The translations under genes and the position numbers were made by a program. From positions 1-64,000 of the forward strand of contig NZ_JAMBOH010000006.1 of NCBI RefSeq assembly GCF_023715505.1: a stretch of 64,000 nucleotides of DNA, read 5' to 3'. The DNA comes from Neobacillus cucumis. GTDB lineage: Bacteria; Bacillota; Bacilli; Bacillales_B; DSM-18226. Positions 1-8,247 of the stretch are shown here, one piece after another (positions within the stretch are counted from its first letter, which is position 1; every line of letters begins with the position of its first letter). The notes under the pieces were generated by a model. The model worked only from the letters and a program-made list of their open reading frames with translations, was not told the origin of the DNA and made no database searches.

Positions 1-186
1 CAAAGCGAATGGGCGATTCAAAATCAAGTGTTTATCGCACTTATTGTTTTTTGCCTACATGTTCTTGTGCAAATCGAAACTAGAAGCAAGCGAAAAACCT
101 TACAAATTAGTCGTTTTTTAAGGGCAGCATTGTGGAAACCAGCGAATATCTGGCTTCGAAAGATTGAAGGAAAGGCTACTCCTTGA
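1..186 (+). mobile_element. IS4-family transposase, C-terminal end (cut by window edge)
   Basis: An open frame enters from the left edge and stops with TGA at 184-186, giving 61 residues. The opening SEWAIQNQVFIALIVFCLHV resembles the last conserved helix of IS4/IS231-type transposases, where a segment of the form SEnAvxxQIyiAL follows the DDE-domain glutamate region. The basic tail (RSKRK, LRKIEGK) also fits such a C-terminus. The catalytic part lies outside the window, so whether the element is intact cannot be judged. Identification rests on recalled family pattern, not on a search. Confidence 0.6.
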
Positions 187-565
187 TAAATAAAATGTCG
201 TCGTCACATAGGTCTAATTGTAAATAAATTTCCAAATGGATGGAGCCACCTTTGATTGGGTATTTACTTTTTTGGCTCTAAATAAGAAAGATGACTAAAC
301 TGAAAATTACGACATTTTTAATGCAACACTAGTGCTATTAGCTCTTGAAACATTTCATCAATTAAACAGCATTCTTTTTCACCTTCCATGCAGAATTGAC
401 CCTTCAAATTTAGCCATATCAGGTCCTTCACTAATGCCAATTGAAACCATTGTTACCTGCTTTAGTTCAAATGCCTCCCTAAAATTCTGGTAAGTAATAT
501 TTTAATTCTGGATGGAGAAAATACATTTGACAAAAGATTGTAACGAAAAGGGAGGAAAGGAAAAA
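187..565. other. Gene-free stretch downstream of the transposase
   Basis: No convincing gene. A 10-bp perfect inverted repeat (AAAATGTCGT at 192-201 and ACGACATTTT at 309-318) encloses a second pair around 243-281 (GGAGCCA and TGGCTCT). These could be the subterminal end of the IS4 element or a structured 3' region. The element's terminal inverted repeat could not be identified because the left end is outside the window. Confidence 0.35.
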
Positions 566-988
566 ATGACAAAAGTACAAGATTTAATGTCAAAAGATGT
601 AAAGGTATGTACACCGCATGAGCCAGTGACAGCCGCAGCAAAAATTATGCGTGATATTAATTGTGGTTCAGTTCCTGTTTGTGAAGGTAAAAAAGTGGTG
701 GGAATGATGACAGACCGTGATATTGTCCTTAACTGTGTTGCTGATGGAAAAGACTGTAACTCAATCCATTGCCATGATGTTATGACTTCAGATGTAATTA
801 CCTGTTCTCCGGATACAGATGCACATGAATGTGCTCGTATGATGTCTGATAATCAGATCCGCCGTATCCCTGTGGTCCAAAATGGAGAATTGGTTGGCAT
901 TTGTGCTATTGGTGACCTAGCAACAGTTGACATTCATATTAATGAAGCAGGGGATGCGTTAAGTGATATTTCTCGACCGCTTCAATAA
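566..988 (+). CDS. CBS-domain pair protein (YhcV-like)
   Basis: The 140-residue protein is almost entirely two CBS domains (about residues 7-60 and 73-128), the Bateman module that binds adenosyl nucleotides. The motifs VVGMMTDRDIV and GELVGICAIGDL are the ends of each repeat. The length matches stand-alone Bacillus CBS proteins such as YhcV, often general-stress linked. The frame is open from 512, but GGAGG at 551-555 places the start at ATG 566. It is unusually rich in cysteine (LNC, GKDCNSIHC, ITC), so redox or metal sensing is conceivable. A terminator follows at 1007-1048, so it is likely monocistronic. The ligand is unknown. Confidence 0.85.
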   Translation: MTKVQDLMSKDVKVCTPHEPVTAAAKIMRDINCGSVPVCEGKKVVGMMTDRDIVLNCVADGKDCNSIHCHDVMTSDVITCSPDTDAHECARMMSDNQIRRIPVVQNGELVGICAIGDLATVDIHINEAGDALSDISRPLQ

Positions 989-1006
989 GAAATTTTCATA
1001 TTAATA

Positions 1007-1048
1007 AAACAAGGAATAAACCAGGGGAAACAGGTTTATTTCTTGTTT
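1007..1048 (+). terminator. Rho-independent terminator of the CBS gene
   Basis: Sixteen-base arms AAACAAGGAATAAACC (1007-1022) and GGTTTATTTCTTGTTT (1033-1048) pair with a single mismatch and end in a T-rich run. Confidence 0.8.
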
Positions 1049-1123
1049 AATTCAGGAGCGTGTAGGTATTGTTTTCTAAGTAGTGAATTACCTACTTAAT
1101 TTATTCTCATGATTTTTGTAAGT

Positions 1124-1490
1124 CTATTTTAAAATTACATAATCAGAATGAAGTGGCTCACTTTTGAAGTGATCGCTCTGGATCAAATTAATATTGACAA
1201 ATACAGCTGTGTAACTCCCGATATTCATCCCACCATTCCCGTAATCCTTCTGTGTTTTTAAGTAGATACCCGATGTCAATCTTGCTTGATCGTCCGTTAA
1301 ATATCTCATGATGGCACCCAATAAACGGCTGAGGCGCATTTTTTCGTCTTCACTTTTTCTATTAAATTGGGGTTGAACGTTCAACGTTCATGTTTTCCTC
1401 TATGTTCTCTTCGTTAGCTGGTTCGTTTTGACTTGGAGTGTCTTTTCCCTCCCAATATTTTAATAATAGTTTTAAAATATACTCCACCAT
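1124..1490 (-). pseudogene. Small hypothetical gene split by a 7-bp tandem duplication
   Basis: Two overlapping minus-strand frames look like one gene. The upstream frame starts at ATG 1490 (MVEYILKLLLKYWEGKDTPS...) and stops at 1362. The downstream frame (1124-1384) carries a plausible folded segment (LSRLLGAIMRYLTDDQARLT ... VFVNINLIQSDHF). The frames switch at a perfect tandem duplication AACGTTC-AACGTTC (1376-1389). Removing one copy joins them into a single 119-residue protein. A low-complexity acidic linker (about residues 14-33) separates the halves. I do not recognise the family. No good ribosome binding site precedes 1490. It is either a recent frameshift or a slippage-prone switch. 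Confidence 0.5.
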
Positions 1491-1673
1491 ATATGTTATT
1501 TTATATTATATCTTATCATATAAAGTTATCTTTAATTCCGTTTGACAATATCATGATTACTATTAAATAATACATATAAAGATATTAACCATTGGAAAAA
1601 GTTAACGTTATTGGATATAAACAAATTTATTTTTGATCTTCAGGGTCAGCCTCTCTTTTCAATAAGATGGATA

Positions 1674-2543
1674 TTAATCATCGTTGCGTACGGCTAGACC
1701 CATACTTTCTAATTTATCTATGATCTCTTTTAAAGATTTTTGTCCTAAGTTGCGTAATTTTCTTATATCTTCTTCGGACTTATTAGCTAAGTCATGAATC
1801 GTATTAATGCCATTGCGTTTTAGACTGTTAAAAGAACGAACAGAAAGGTCTAAATCCTCAATAGTCAGGTTAAGAATTTCTTTATCTTTTGAAACTTCTT
1901 CTCTTTCCAACATAATTTGGCTATCTTGTAATTCAGGATTAAGTCCTACTAAAAAAGTAAGATGTTCCTTAAACACTTTTGCACTTTCAGAAATGGCTTC
2001 GCTAGGCCCTAAACTTCCATCTGTCCAAACTTCAAAATATAACCTTTCAAAACCATCCAATTGACCTACACGAGTGTTCTCAACTAAATAACTGGCGCGT
2101 GTAACCGGTGTATAGATTGAATCTATTGGTATGACTCCTACTTGAATGCCATCACGTTTGTTTTGCTCTGCAGGAACATAACCGCGTCCACGTTTTGCAG
2201 TTAGGCGCATTCTAAAATGTACATTTTCTTTAAGGGTAGTAAGATGCAAATCGGGAATTAAGACTTCTACATCACTATCATGAGAAATATCAGCAGCTGT
2301 TATTGTACCGGTTCTATGTACATCGATCATCAATTCTTTCTCATCGTCAGAGAGAATATTCATAGATAATTTTTTTATGTTCAAAATGATAGTTGTTACA
2401 TCTTCTTCTATCCCATCAATAGTTGAAAATTCATTCTGCACCCATCTATTTTGTATGGAAGTGACAGCGGCACCGGGGAGTGAAGATAAAAGGATGCGAC
2501 GTAATGAGTTGCCAAGTGTCGTTGCAAATCGTTTACCGAAATC
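1674..2543 (-). pseudogene. rpoA-like paralogue (RNA polymerase alpha), N-terminus lost
   Basis: The protein is clearly homologous to Rpo[40 protein letters not shown] and [20 protein letters not shown] mark the N-terminal domain; [18 protein letters not shown] and [12 protein letters not shown] are the alpha-CTD. RpoA homology continues upstream without a stop to about 2531 ([20 protein letters not shown]), but a stop at 2544-2546 precedes it and no ATG exists in that stretch. The only start is GTG 2441, giving 255 residues instead of about 314 and losing the first part of the dimerisation domain. Homology ends where IS21-like sequence begins, so an IS event probably removed the 5' end. It lies alone, not in a ribosomal operon, so it is a second, diverged copy. 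Confidence 0.8.
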
Positions 2544-2745
2544 TTAAAAGATCTCCCTCAGATATGGCGGAATGGGTAGAATCCTTACAAACAAGAAGAA
2601 AGAAGTTAGATACTTATAAGGAAATAATCCGATCCTGGCTGAGGGAACATCCTGATATGTCAGCAGCTCAGGTACAAGATTGGCTACAGGAAAGGAATCC
2701 AGCACTAGAGATAGGTGAAAGCACTGTGAGGGCCTATGTCCGGAA
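2538..2745 (+). mobile_element. IS21-family transposase (IstA) remnant
   Basis: The plus-strand frame encodes SPSDMAEWVESLQTRRKKLD, IIRSWLREHPDMSAAQVQDW and EIGESTVRAYVRN. This is the segment after the N-terminal helix-turn-helix of IS21-type IstA transposases. Upstream residues of the open frame (from 2480) are only antisense of the rpoA-like gene. After RAYVRN the frame runs into unrelated sequence and stops at 2767. Both ends are therefore missing, the DDE core is absent and the fragment cannot transpose. Confidence 0.7.
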
Positions 2746-2930
2746 TAGCTTCATATTCTCTTGGTGATGTCTCTTTCTATATCTTATATTCATTACGTAG
2801 ATAAAAGTAGCAGTAGTAGGGTTATCCCCTCCAAATCCAATGAACAAATATTTGAAGGAAAACGATGCACAAATGTTTTTAACTTGTTTAAGTTGATATA
2901 AAGGGACTTCAGGAAGAGATTCATCTGCAG

Positions 2931-2957
2931 ACGGAGAGTAATTCTCCGTTTTTTTAT
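2931..2957 (+). terminator. Rho-independent terminator, plus strand
   Basis: ACGGAGA (2931-2937) pairs with TCTCCGT (2943-2949) and is followed by a run of T. No intact plus-strand gene precedes it, so it probably belonged to a gene eroded by the rearrangements around 2.5-2.9 kb. Confidence 0.65.
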
Positions 2958-3257
2958 TTATAGTTCGATATCTTTGGTTGTATTTCCATATACATTTCCC
3001 ACTTATCCACCTTTTCTGTACCCTCCATTGATGTATGAATAAATTCATAGTCATCTTACAATGGAAGAGGCTTATATTTTACTGGTACATTTGGGTAAAT
3101 AAGTGTTTCATCTAATCAAGCGAAAACTGTCTACTCTAGTTTAGCAGTCACAGATGCTGCCGCCGTAAAAGTCCACTGCAACAATTACATTGTTTATATG
3201 CGTGATAAATGGGTGAAATGAATATTTCGTTAGGGGGTTTTTGAATTAGAACTTAAC
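2958..3257. other. Gene remnant zone without intact genes
   Basis: No complete gene is supported. A plus-strand frame closing at TGA 3219-3221 (AVTDAAAVKVHCNNYIVYMR...) has protein-like composition and is open only from about 3099, so it may be a C-terminal relic of unknown identity. The minus-strand frame 2734-3054 overlaps the plus-strand terminator and has no ribosome binding site. Confidence 0.25.
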
Positions 3258-3431
3258 AAAATTTGTCTTAGGGTTGATAGTGATAATATAAAAGCGATTA
3301 AATCCTATAAGTGAATAGGATTTATGGAAAAAGGGATTTTAAGACAAGAGCGATTAAGGAAATTTCGAGTTCGTTGGACCGTTTAAGAATGAGCATTCTT
3401 AAACGTAAGTTTTTAATAAAGAAATTTCCTT
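3258..3431. other. Block of nested inverted repeats (possible structured RNA or element end)
   Basis: Four pairs of complementary arms lie in 175 bp. TTGTCTTA (about 3263) pairs with TAAGACAA (about 3340) and encloses AAATCCTAT/ATAGGATTT (3300-3323). Next, AAGGAAATTTC (3356-3366) pairs with GAAATTTCCTT (3421-3431) and encloses the 12-bp arms CGTTTAAGAATG/CATTCTTAAACG (3380-3405). The motif AGCGATTAA also occurs twice, 58 bp apart. There is no coding potential. The arrangement suggests two multi-helix RNA domains or a transposon end. No known riboswitch signature was recognised. Confidence 0.45.
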
Positions 3432-3454
3432 GGGTTTGTATATAACGTTAATAG

Positions 3455-3489
3455 TAAAATGGCTGACTCCTTTAATTTAAGAGTCAGCT
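3455..3489 (-). terminator. Terminator of the YuzC-like gene
   Basis: GCTGACTC (3462-3469) and GAGTCAGC (3481-3488) form a hairpin. On the minus strand it is followed by ATTTTAC, just downstream of the stop at 3524. Confidence 0.6.
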
Positions 3490-3523
3490 AGTCTTGAAAA
3501 AACTTGAAAAAATCGAACTGTTT

Positions 3524-3913
3524 TTATTGCCCCCACTTCATCGCAACAGTTAACGTGCAGCAGTTCATCGGCTGCTGCTGAGTAGCTTGTGTCGTTAGGG
3601 TAAAGTTTACGCCGGTCGGTGTAAATTTAGTTATAACAGGGACTCTTAGACCAATCGTTTTAATTAATTGATCGACTTCAGCATTTTTTCCTTGCTGTGC
3701 TGCACTCATTACTTTTTGTGCAAACGCGGCATTTCCTAACCGATCTAACAAGATACTTCCTTGTGCCATTAACAGCCGAAACGATTTGACCGACCCTTCA
3801 AAGATTTTCGTATCGACTGGGGGATACATACGAGGGATTGGATAGTTAACGGTATAGGTCGAGTATACCGGCATGGGAGGAACAACCGGATAATAAAAAG
3901 GGTTGTAGTACAT
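3524..3913 (-). CDS. Small YuzC-like, probably spore-associated protein
   Basis: 129 residues. The N-terminus is rich in tyrosine and proline (MYYNPFYYPVVPPMPVYSTY), as in many Bacillus coat or crust proteins. It is followed by PRMYPPVDTKIFEGS, a helical stretch (FRLLMAQGSILLDRLG) and a beta-rich tail (VPVITKFTPTGVNFTLTTQ). This layout resembles Bacillus YuzC, a sporulation-time protein of unknown function, by recall only. The frame is open from 3982, but GGAAGGAGAG immediately before ATG 3913 decides the start. It has its own terminator and appears monocistronic. No sigma-E or sigma-K promoter was verified. Confidence 0.6.
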   Translation of the reverse strand: MYYNPFYYPVVPPMPVYSTYTVNYPIPRMYPPVDTKIFEGSVKSFRLLMAQGSILLDRLGNAAFAQKVMSAAQQGKNAEVDQLIKTIGLRVPVITKFTPTGVNFTLTTQATQQQPMNCCTLTVAMKWGQ

Positions 3914-4153
3914 TGTGTCTCTCCTTCCATAATAAAAAACAAGACAATATACGTTATGAAAAATGGAGGTCTTTTGTTCCATGTCGATAGTGGTTACGAA
4001 TAGGAGAAATTATCAAAGCGGTACATAGTCTCCATCTTTCCAACCGGATATTATTTTTTATGTAAGCCCTTAGGTGTATGTATTATCTTTTCCTAATTTT
4101 ATTTATATGGAAATTTTGATTAAAATAGTGATGGAACCATTTTAGGGGGAGTG

Positions 4154-4486
4154 ATGATCATTAATCAAGCAATTATATTGTTTATTCTTGCTGGGCTAGC
4201 TGAAATTGGAGGGGGGTACTTGATTTGGCAGTGGCTGCGTGAGGACAAGCCACTGTGGTATGGAATTCTTGGCGGAATTATATTGGTTGTATATGGGGTA
4301 ATCCCCACGTTTCAAAAATTCCCCTCCTTTGGAAGGGTGTATGCTGCATATGGGGGCGTCTTTATTATTCTCGCTTTACTATGGGGATGGGGCGTCGATA
4401 AAAAGACCCCTGATTTATACGATTGGATTGGTGCGATCATCTGTCTGATTGGTGTTTCGGTGATCCTTTGGGCGCCAAGACATTAA
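4154..4486 (+). CDS. ynfA: YnfA/UPF0060 family small membrane protein
   Basis: About 110 residues with four predicted membrane helices ([80 protein letters not shown]). The family markers [26 protein letters not shown] and the closing DWIGA...GV..ILWAPR are all present, and length is normal. Family members resemble small multidrug transporters and some confer drug export, but the substrate is unproven. AGGGGGA at 4144-4150 can serve GTG 4151 or ATG 4154; ATG was chosen. The next gene begins 82 bp on with its own ribosome site. Confidence 0.88.
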   Translation: MIINQAIILFILAGLAEIGGGYLIWQWLREDKPLWYGILGGIILVVYGVIPTFQKFPSFGRVYAAYGGVFIILALLWGWGVDKKTPDLYDWIGAIICLIGVSVILWAPRH

Positions 4487-4568
4487 GAATTTTATTTTTT
4501 CGATTCACGAAGTTTTTTAATCTCTGCAAAGAAATTGTGGTATTCTTTGATAGGGAGGAGAGATTAAC

Positions 4569-5543
4569 ATGCTGCAAAATTTAAATAAACGTCTTGTTAA
4601 AATCATGCCGCTTATCACTCCAGTTAGTGTAGTATTGGGCGTTCTGTTAAGCACTTATATAAAGGATTTTTCTTATTTAATTCCATGGATTTTTGCCTTC
4701 ATGACCTTTGAGGGAAGTTTAAGTTCCAATTTCCGCTCATTAAAAGATGTGATTGTCCATCCGTTTCCTATATTTCTAGCGATGCTGATTTTACATGTTC
4801 TTATGCCGCTATGGGCCTGGGGGATTGGTCATGTTGCTTTTTCAGGAGATGTATACACGATTACAGGACTTGTGCTTGGTATGGTGATTCCAACGGGTGT
4901 CACGAGTTTCATTTGGGTTTCAATCTATAAGGGGAATATTCCCTTGGTTTTATCGATTATTTTAATCGATACGTTATTATCTCCGATTATTGTTCCCTTA
5001 ACCCTGTCATTATTTATTGGTCAAAAGGTCGAAATGGATACGATTAGTATTATGAAAGGTATGTTGGGGATGGTGGTGATCCCGTCATTAATCGGGATGA
5101 CTTTAAACCAGCTGACAAAGGGGAAAGTGAAAGAACAAATAGGGCCAAGCCTTGCTCCTTTTTCAAAAATTTGTTTAGGCATTGTTGTGATGTTGAACGG
5201 ATCGGTCGTTGCCCCTTATTTGAAACATATTGACCTTAAGCTGGTTAGCATTATAGTAATTGTCTTTTTCATAGCTTTAACTGGTTACTTGTTTTCCTTC
5301 TTTGTAGGGCGATTAATGAAAAGGGGACAGAGTACTGTGATTACACTGACGTTTACTGGCGGGATGAGAAATATAAGTGCGGGTGCAGTATTAGCGGTTT
5401 CCTTTTTTCCGGCAGCAGTTGCTGTGCCAGTTGTTGTAGCGATGCTATTTCAGCAAGTCCTGGCTTCATTAAATGGTCATTTTGTTGAGCGTTTTTATAG
5501 TAAAAAGGAAGTCAGCAATCAGAAGAAGTCAATTGCTTTATAG
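4569..5543 (+). CDS. Bile acid:sodium symporter family (SBF) transporter
   Basis: 324 residues with about nine to ten hydrophobic helices. The core GLVLGMVIPTGVTSFIWVSI and the later VITLTFTGGMRNISAGAVLA are the two inverted-repeat crossover segments of the SBF/BART fold; the second holds the conserved G-R-N signature. Family members import organic anions such as bile acids, pantoate or sulfonates with sodium. The substrate here cannot be read from sequence. AGGGAGGAGAG precedes ATG 4569. It shares a bidirectional terminator with the convergent adenine deaminase gene. YnfA is upstream on the same strand, but no functional link is evident. Confidence 0.8.
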   Translation: MLQNLNKRLVKIMPLITPVSVVLGVLLSTYIKDFSYLIPWIFAFMTFEGSLSSNFRSLKDVIVHPFPIFLAMLILHVLMPLWAWGIGHVAFSGDVYTITGLVLGMVIPTGVTSFIWVSIYKGNIPLVLSIILIDTLLSPIIVPLTLSLFIGQKVEMDTISIMKGMLGMVVIPSLIGMTLNQLTKGKVKEQIGPSLAPFSKICLGIVVMLNGSVVAPYLKHIDLKLVSIIVIVFFIALTGYLFSFFVGRLMKRGQSTVITLTFTGGMRNISAGAVLAVSFFPAAVAVPVVVAMLFQQVLASLNGHFVERFYSKKEVSNQKKSIAL

Positions 5544-5548
5544 ATGTT

Positions 5549-5580
5549 AAAAAAGCCAGTTTGAAGAAACTGGCTTTTTT
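5549..5580. terminator. Bidirectional terminator between symporter and ade
   Basis: AAAAAGCCAGTT and AAACTGGCTTTTTT form a hairpin flanked by A and T runs, so it can stop transcription from both convergent genes. Confidence 0.85.
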
Positions 5581-5581
5581 A

Positions 5582-7318
5582 CTATGCATCATTGCTAATA
5601 TGCTTAAATGTGGAAACCTGAAATAAGCCTTGATCTGTCAGCTTTAACTCCGGAATCACTGGCAGTGATAAAAAGGAAAGCGTTAAGAATGGATTAAAGT
5701 GGTCGTTCGCTCCTAACGTACGAAGAGCCAGATTTATCTCATTTAATTTACTGTACACTTCCTGATAAGGGCGATCAGACATCAACCCTGCAATAGAAAG
5801 CTCTAATGAGGCAATTACTTCCCCTTGATTAACAACTATCATCCCACCTTGCATATCTTTAATCGCGTTAGCTGCAACAACCATATCGTAATTATTAGTG
5901 CCTGCGATGATAAGATTGTGCGAATCATGGGCGATGGTGGTAGCGATCGCCCCTGATTTTAGACCCAAGCCTTTCACAATACCCAAGCCAATTGCACCTG
6001 TCATATGATGGCGTTCAATCACGGCTAACTTTAACTGATCGGCTTCTATAGATGGTCGAAATAAACCAAGTTCACAGGTATCTACTTCTTCAATTTGATG
6101 AATCGTTACTAGACTGTTAGGAATAATTTCAATAATATTCGCCTTCGTATCCTTTAAAAGGATCTGAAAACTATCCTCTTCTAACTCATGAAACCGGACA
6201 GATTCCCTTATGGATGCAGATATAGAAGGAGTTGCGTTCCCTAGTTTATCGATTAGCAAGCCATCTTTGACAACAGCAAGCCCATCTTTATATACATCGG
6301 TTATTTGGATAGTTTCCAGGTTCTCAAAAAGGATGAAATCAGCTTTATATCCAGGAGCAATGGCTCCTTTGTCATCTAGACCAAAACATTCAGCCGCATT
6401 AATGGACGCCATTTGAATAGCAGTTAAGGGAGAGAGCCCTGAAGCAACCGCCAGTCGAACGTTATGATCAATACTGCCTTCGTGAACCAGGTCATCCAGG
6501 TGCTTATCATCTGTCACAAATAGACAGCGGCGGGCATTACGCTCATTTACAACAGGAATTAACTGATTCAAGTCCTTGGCAACTGTGCCCTCACGAATCA
6601 TCAAGTACATTCCTCTGCGCAGTCGCTCTCTTGCTTCGTCAGCTGTTGTACTTTCATGATCTGTTCGAATGCCCGCAGACATATATGCATTTAAACCAAT
6701 AGCCTTTAGGCCGGCTGCATGGCCATCGATTTTTTTACCCAAATGTTTGGCGTCATATATTTTACTGACCATATCTTGTTCCGCGTTTACCACGGCTGGG
6801 TAGTTCATTACTTCTGCTAATCCCAGTACTCGCGGATGTTGATAAAAAGGCTTTAAATCCTCAGCCGTAAGTGTGGCACCGGAATGTTCGAAGGCTGTTG
6901 CCGGCACGCAGGAGGGGAGCATAAAGTAAAAGTCAAAAGGAAGGTTTTTAGTTGAATTAAGCATATATTGTATGCCGGGCGCCCCTGATACATTGGCAAT
7001 TTCGTGGGGATCCGCAATTACGGTAGTAACCCCATGGAGGAGGAGGACCTTGGCAAATTCCCTTGCTGTTACGGTAGAGGATTCAATATGGACATGACCA
7101 TCAATGAAAGCTGGAGAAATATAACAGCCTTTTGCATCAATGATGTTTTTCCCACTGTATTCTCCAATCCCTGCAAAATACCCGTCAACTATAGCAATGT
7201 CGCCTTCCATTATTTCTCCATTAAATACATCAACAATTTTTCCATTCTTAATGACGGTATCTGCAGGTTCTTTTCCAGAGGCCACAGAGATTCTTCTTTC
7301 TAATTGATTTCTCTCCAT
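5582..7318 (-). CDS. ade: Adenine deaminase
   Basis: 578 residues, the normal length for the amidohydrolase-superfamily adenine deaminase (adenine to hypoxanthine plus ammonia). The metal motif DGHVHIESS lies near residue 72. Other family segments are VIADPHEIANVSG, GLAEVMNYPAVV, IDGHAAGL, TDHESTTADEA and FVTDDKHLDDLV; the C-terminal domain carries IAHDSHNLIIAGTN. The open frame reaches ATG 7327, but AGAGG before ATG 7318 gives better spacing. It lies 24 bp downstream of guaD, so the two form an operon that funnels adenine and guanine into the divergent xanthine dehydrogenase operon and releases ammonia. Confidence 0.93.
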   Translation of the reverse strand: MERNQLERRISVASGKEPADTVIKNGKIVDVFNGEIMEGDIAIVDGYFAGIGEYSGKNIIDAKGCYISPAFIDGHVHIESSTVTAREFAKVLLLHGVTTVIADPHEIANVSGAPGIQYMLNSTKNLPFDFYFMLPSCVPATAFEHSGATLTAEDLKPFYQHPRVLGLAEVMNYPAVVNAEQDMVSKIYDAKHLGKKIDGHAAGLKAIGLNAYMSAGIRTDHESTTADEARERLRRGMYLMIREGTVAKDLNQLIPVVNERNARRCLFVTDDKHLDDLVHEGSIDHNVRLAVASGLSPLTAIQMASINAAECFGLDDKGAIAPGYKADFILFENLETIQITDVYKDGLAVVKDGLLIDKLGNATPSISASIRESVRFHELEEDSFQILLKDTKANIIEIIPNSLVTIHQIEEVDTCELGLFRPSIEADQLKLAVIERHHMTGAIGLGIVKGLGLKSGAIATTIAHDSHNLIIAGTNNYDMVVAANAIKDMQGGMIVVNQGEVIASLELSIAGLMSDRPYQEVYSKLNEINLALRTLGANDHFNPFLTLSFLSLPVIPELKLTDQGLFQVSTFKHISNDA

Positions 7319-7342
7319 CTTCAACATCCTCTTTTTGTCAGA

Positions 7343-7813
7343 TTAATATTCCACCTTATTTTGTGTTTTTTCCCATGTTCTAAACGGCAAGTCGCCATTA
7401 GCAGGGAAAATTTGTTTCATAGGGATTTTTCGTGCTTCGAAAGGTAATGTAAGCTGGTCATAAATAAATTGATCATCGAAGCCGATTTTGGCTGCGTCCT
7501 CTTTAGTACAGGCATAATAAACAGCTTTTGGACGTGCCCAATAAATGGCGCCAATGCACATTGGGCATGGTTCGCAGCTCGTATAGATTTCACAGTCCTC
7601 AAGCTGAAAGCTTTTTAGAGTCTGGCAGGCCTCGCGGATTGCCTGAACCTCAGCATGGGCTGTGGGATCGTTTAAGGCTGTAACTTCATTACGGCCTCTG
7701 CCAATAATTTTCCCCTCTTTTACTACTATAGCTCCAAATGGTCCACCATGACTGTTCATCACATTGGTTAGAGCCTCATCAATGGCTTCCACCATAAATT
7801 TATCAGCTGACAT
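7343..7813 (-). CDS. guaD: Guanine deaminase (cytidine-deaminase fold)
   Basis: 156 residues, the size of Bacillus GuaD. It catalyses guanine to xanthine plus ammonia. The zinc site is explicit: HAEVQAIREA supplies histidine and the catalytic glutamate, and SCEPCPMCIGAIYWARPKAV supplies two cysteines. The closing aromatic tail (RTWEKTQNKVEY) resembles the C-terminal residues that swap between subunits in GuaD. GGGGAG precedes two adjacent ATG codons (7816 and 7813); spacing favours 7813. It is first gene of the guaD-ade pair, with its promoter in the 430-bp divergent gap. Confidence 0.92.
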   Translation of the reverse strand: MSADKFMVEAIDEALTNVMNSHGGPFGAIVVKEGKIIGRGRNEVTALNDPTAHAEVQAIREACQTLKSFQLEDCEIYTSCEPCPMCIGAIYWARPKAVYYACTKEDAAKIGFDDQFIYDQLTLPFEARKIPMKQIFPANGDLPFRTWEKTQNKVEY

Positions 7814-7816
7814 CAT

Positions 7817-8247
7817 AATCTCCCCAATCGTCTATATATTAAACGTTTGTCATTATAGGTGTATGCCTTGTAATAGGAAAGTAAGATTTCCCTTTTAAAC
7901 TTGAGATATATTATTCTATAACACACGCATATTTTCTCCTTTGTCGTAAGGGTTTCTGACAGACTTTTTCAAAATAGCCATTGTAAGAAAGAATGCCAAC
8001 GATATGACGGTTAAAGATTGAAGGTCCAGACTTTGTAATTCTAAAAAATAAAAATTTTCATGTTAGATTATATGACGCCAATGTAGAAGCTATCTCCACT
8101 TTTGGATATTATTAGTGAAAAGCTGATGATAGAAACTTTAACATTTTCCTTAGTTACATATTCTCACCCATCCAACTGAGCCAAAATTAGAGAGATAGAA
8201 CATGGTTGTTCTTAGGAGGTCTATTAATAAATTTAAGGGGGGCTTGT
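7817..8247. other. Divergent intergenic control region, guaD-ade versus puc-ure
   Basis: This 430-bp AT-rich gap separates the two purine operons. It holds the TnrA box and promoter described at 8061-8112. No clear PucR site (WWWCNTTGGTTAA) and no purine riboswitch signature were found on either strand. Confidence 0.5.
8061..8112 (+). promoter_or_regulatory. TnrA/GlnR-type box with promoter of the puc-ure operon
   Basis: TGTTAGATTATATGACG (8061-8077) matches the TnrA consensus TGTNANAWWWTNTNACA at every fixed position except the last. A candidate -10 element TATTAT lies at 8107-8112 without a good -35. The predicted start near 8119 puts the box centre at about -50, where TnrA activates in Bacillus. 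This implies induction of purine and urea catabolism under nitrogen limitation by the TnrA encoded at 43.6 kb. Confidence 0.6.

Noticed and set aside
2734..3054. Minus-strand frame with a FGGDNPTTATF segment
   Set aside because: It vaguely resembles a phosphatase motif, but it overlaps a clear plus-strand terminator, lacks a ribosome site and sits in a degraded zone.
7817..8247. Purine riboswitch or PucR site in the divergent purine control region
   Set aside because: No conserved riboswitch loops and no good PucR consensus match; only the TnrA-like box stood out.
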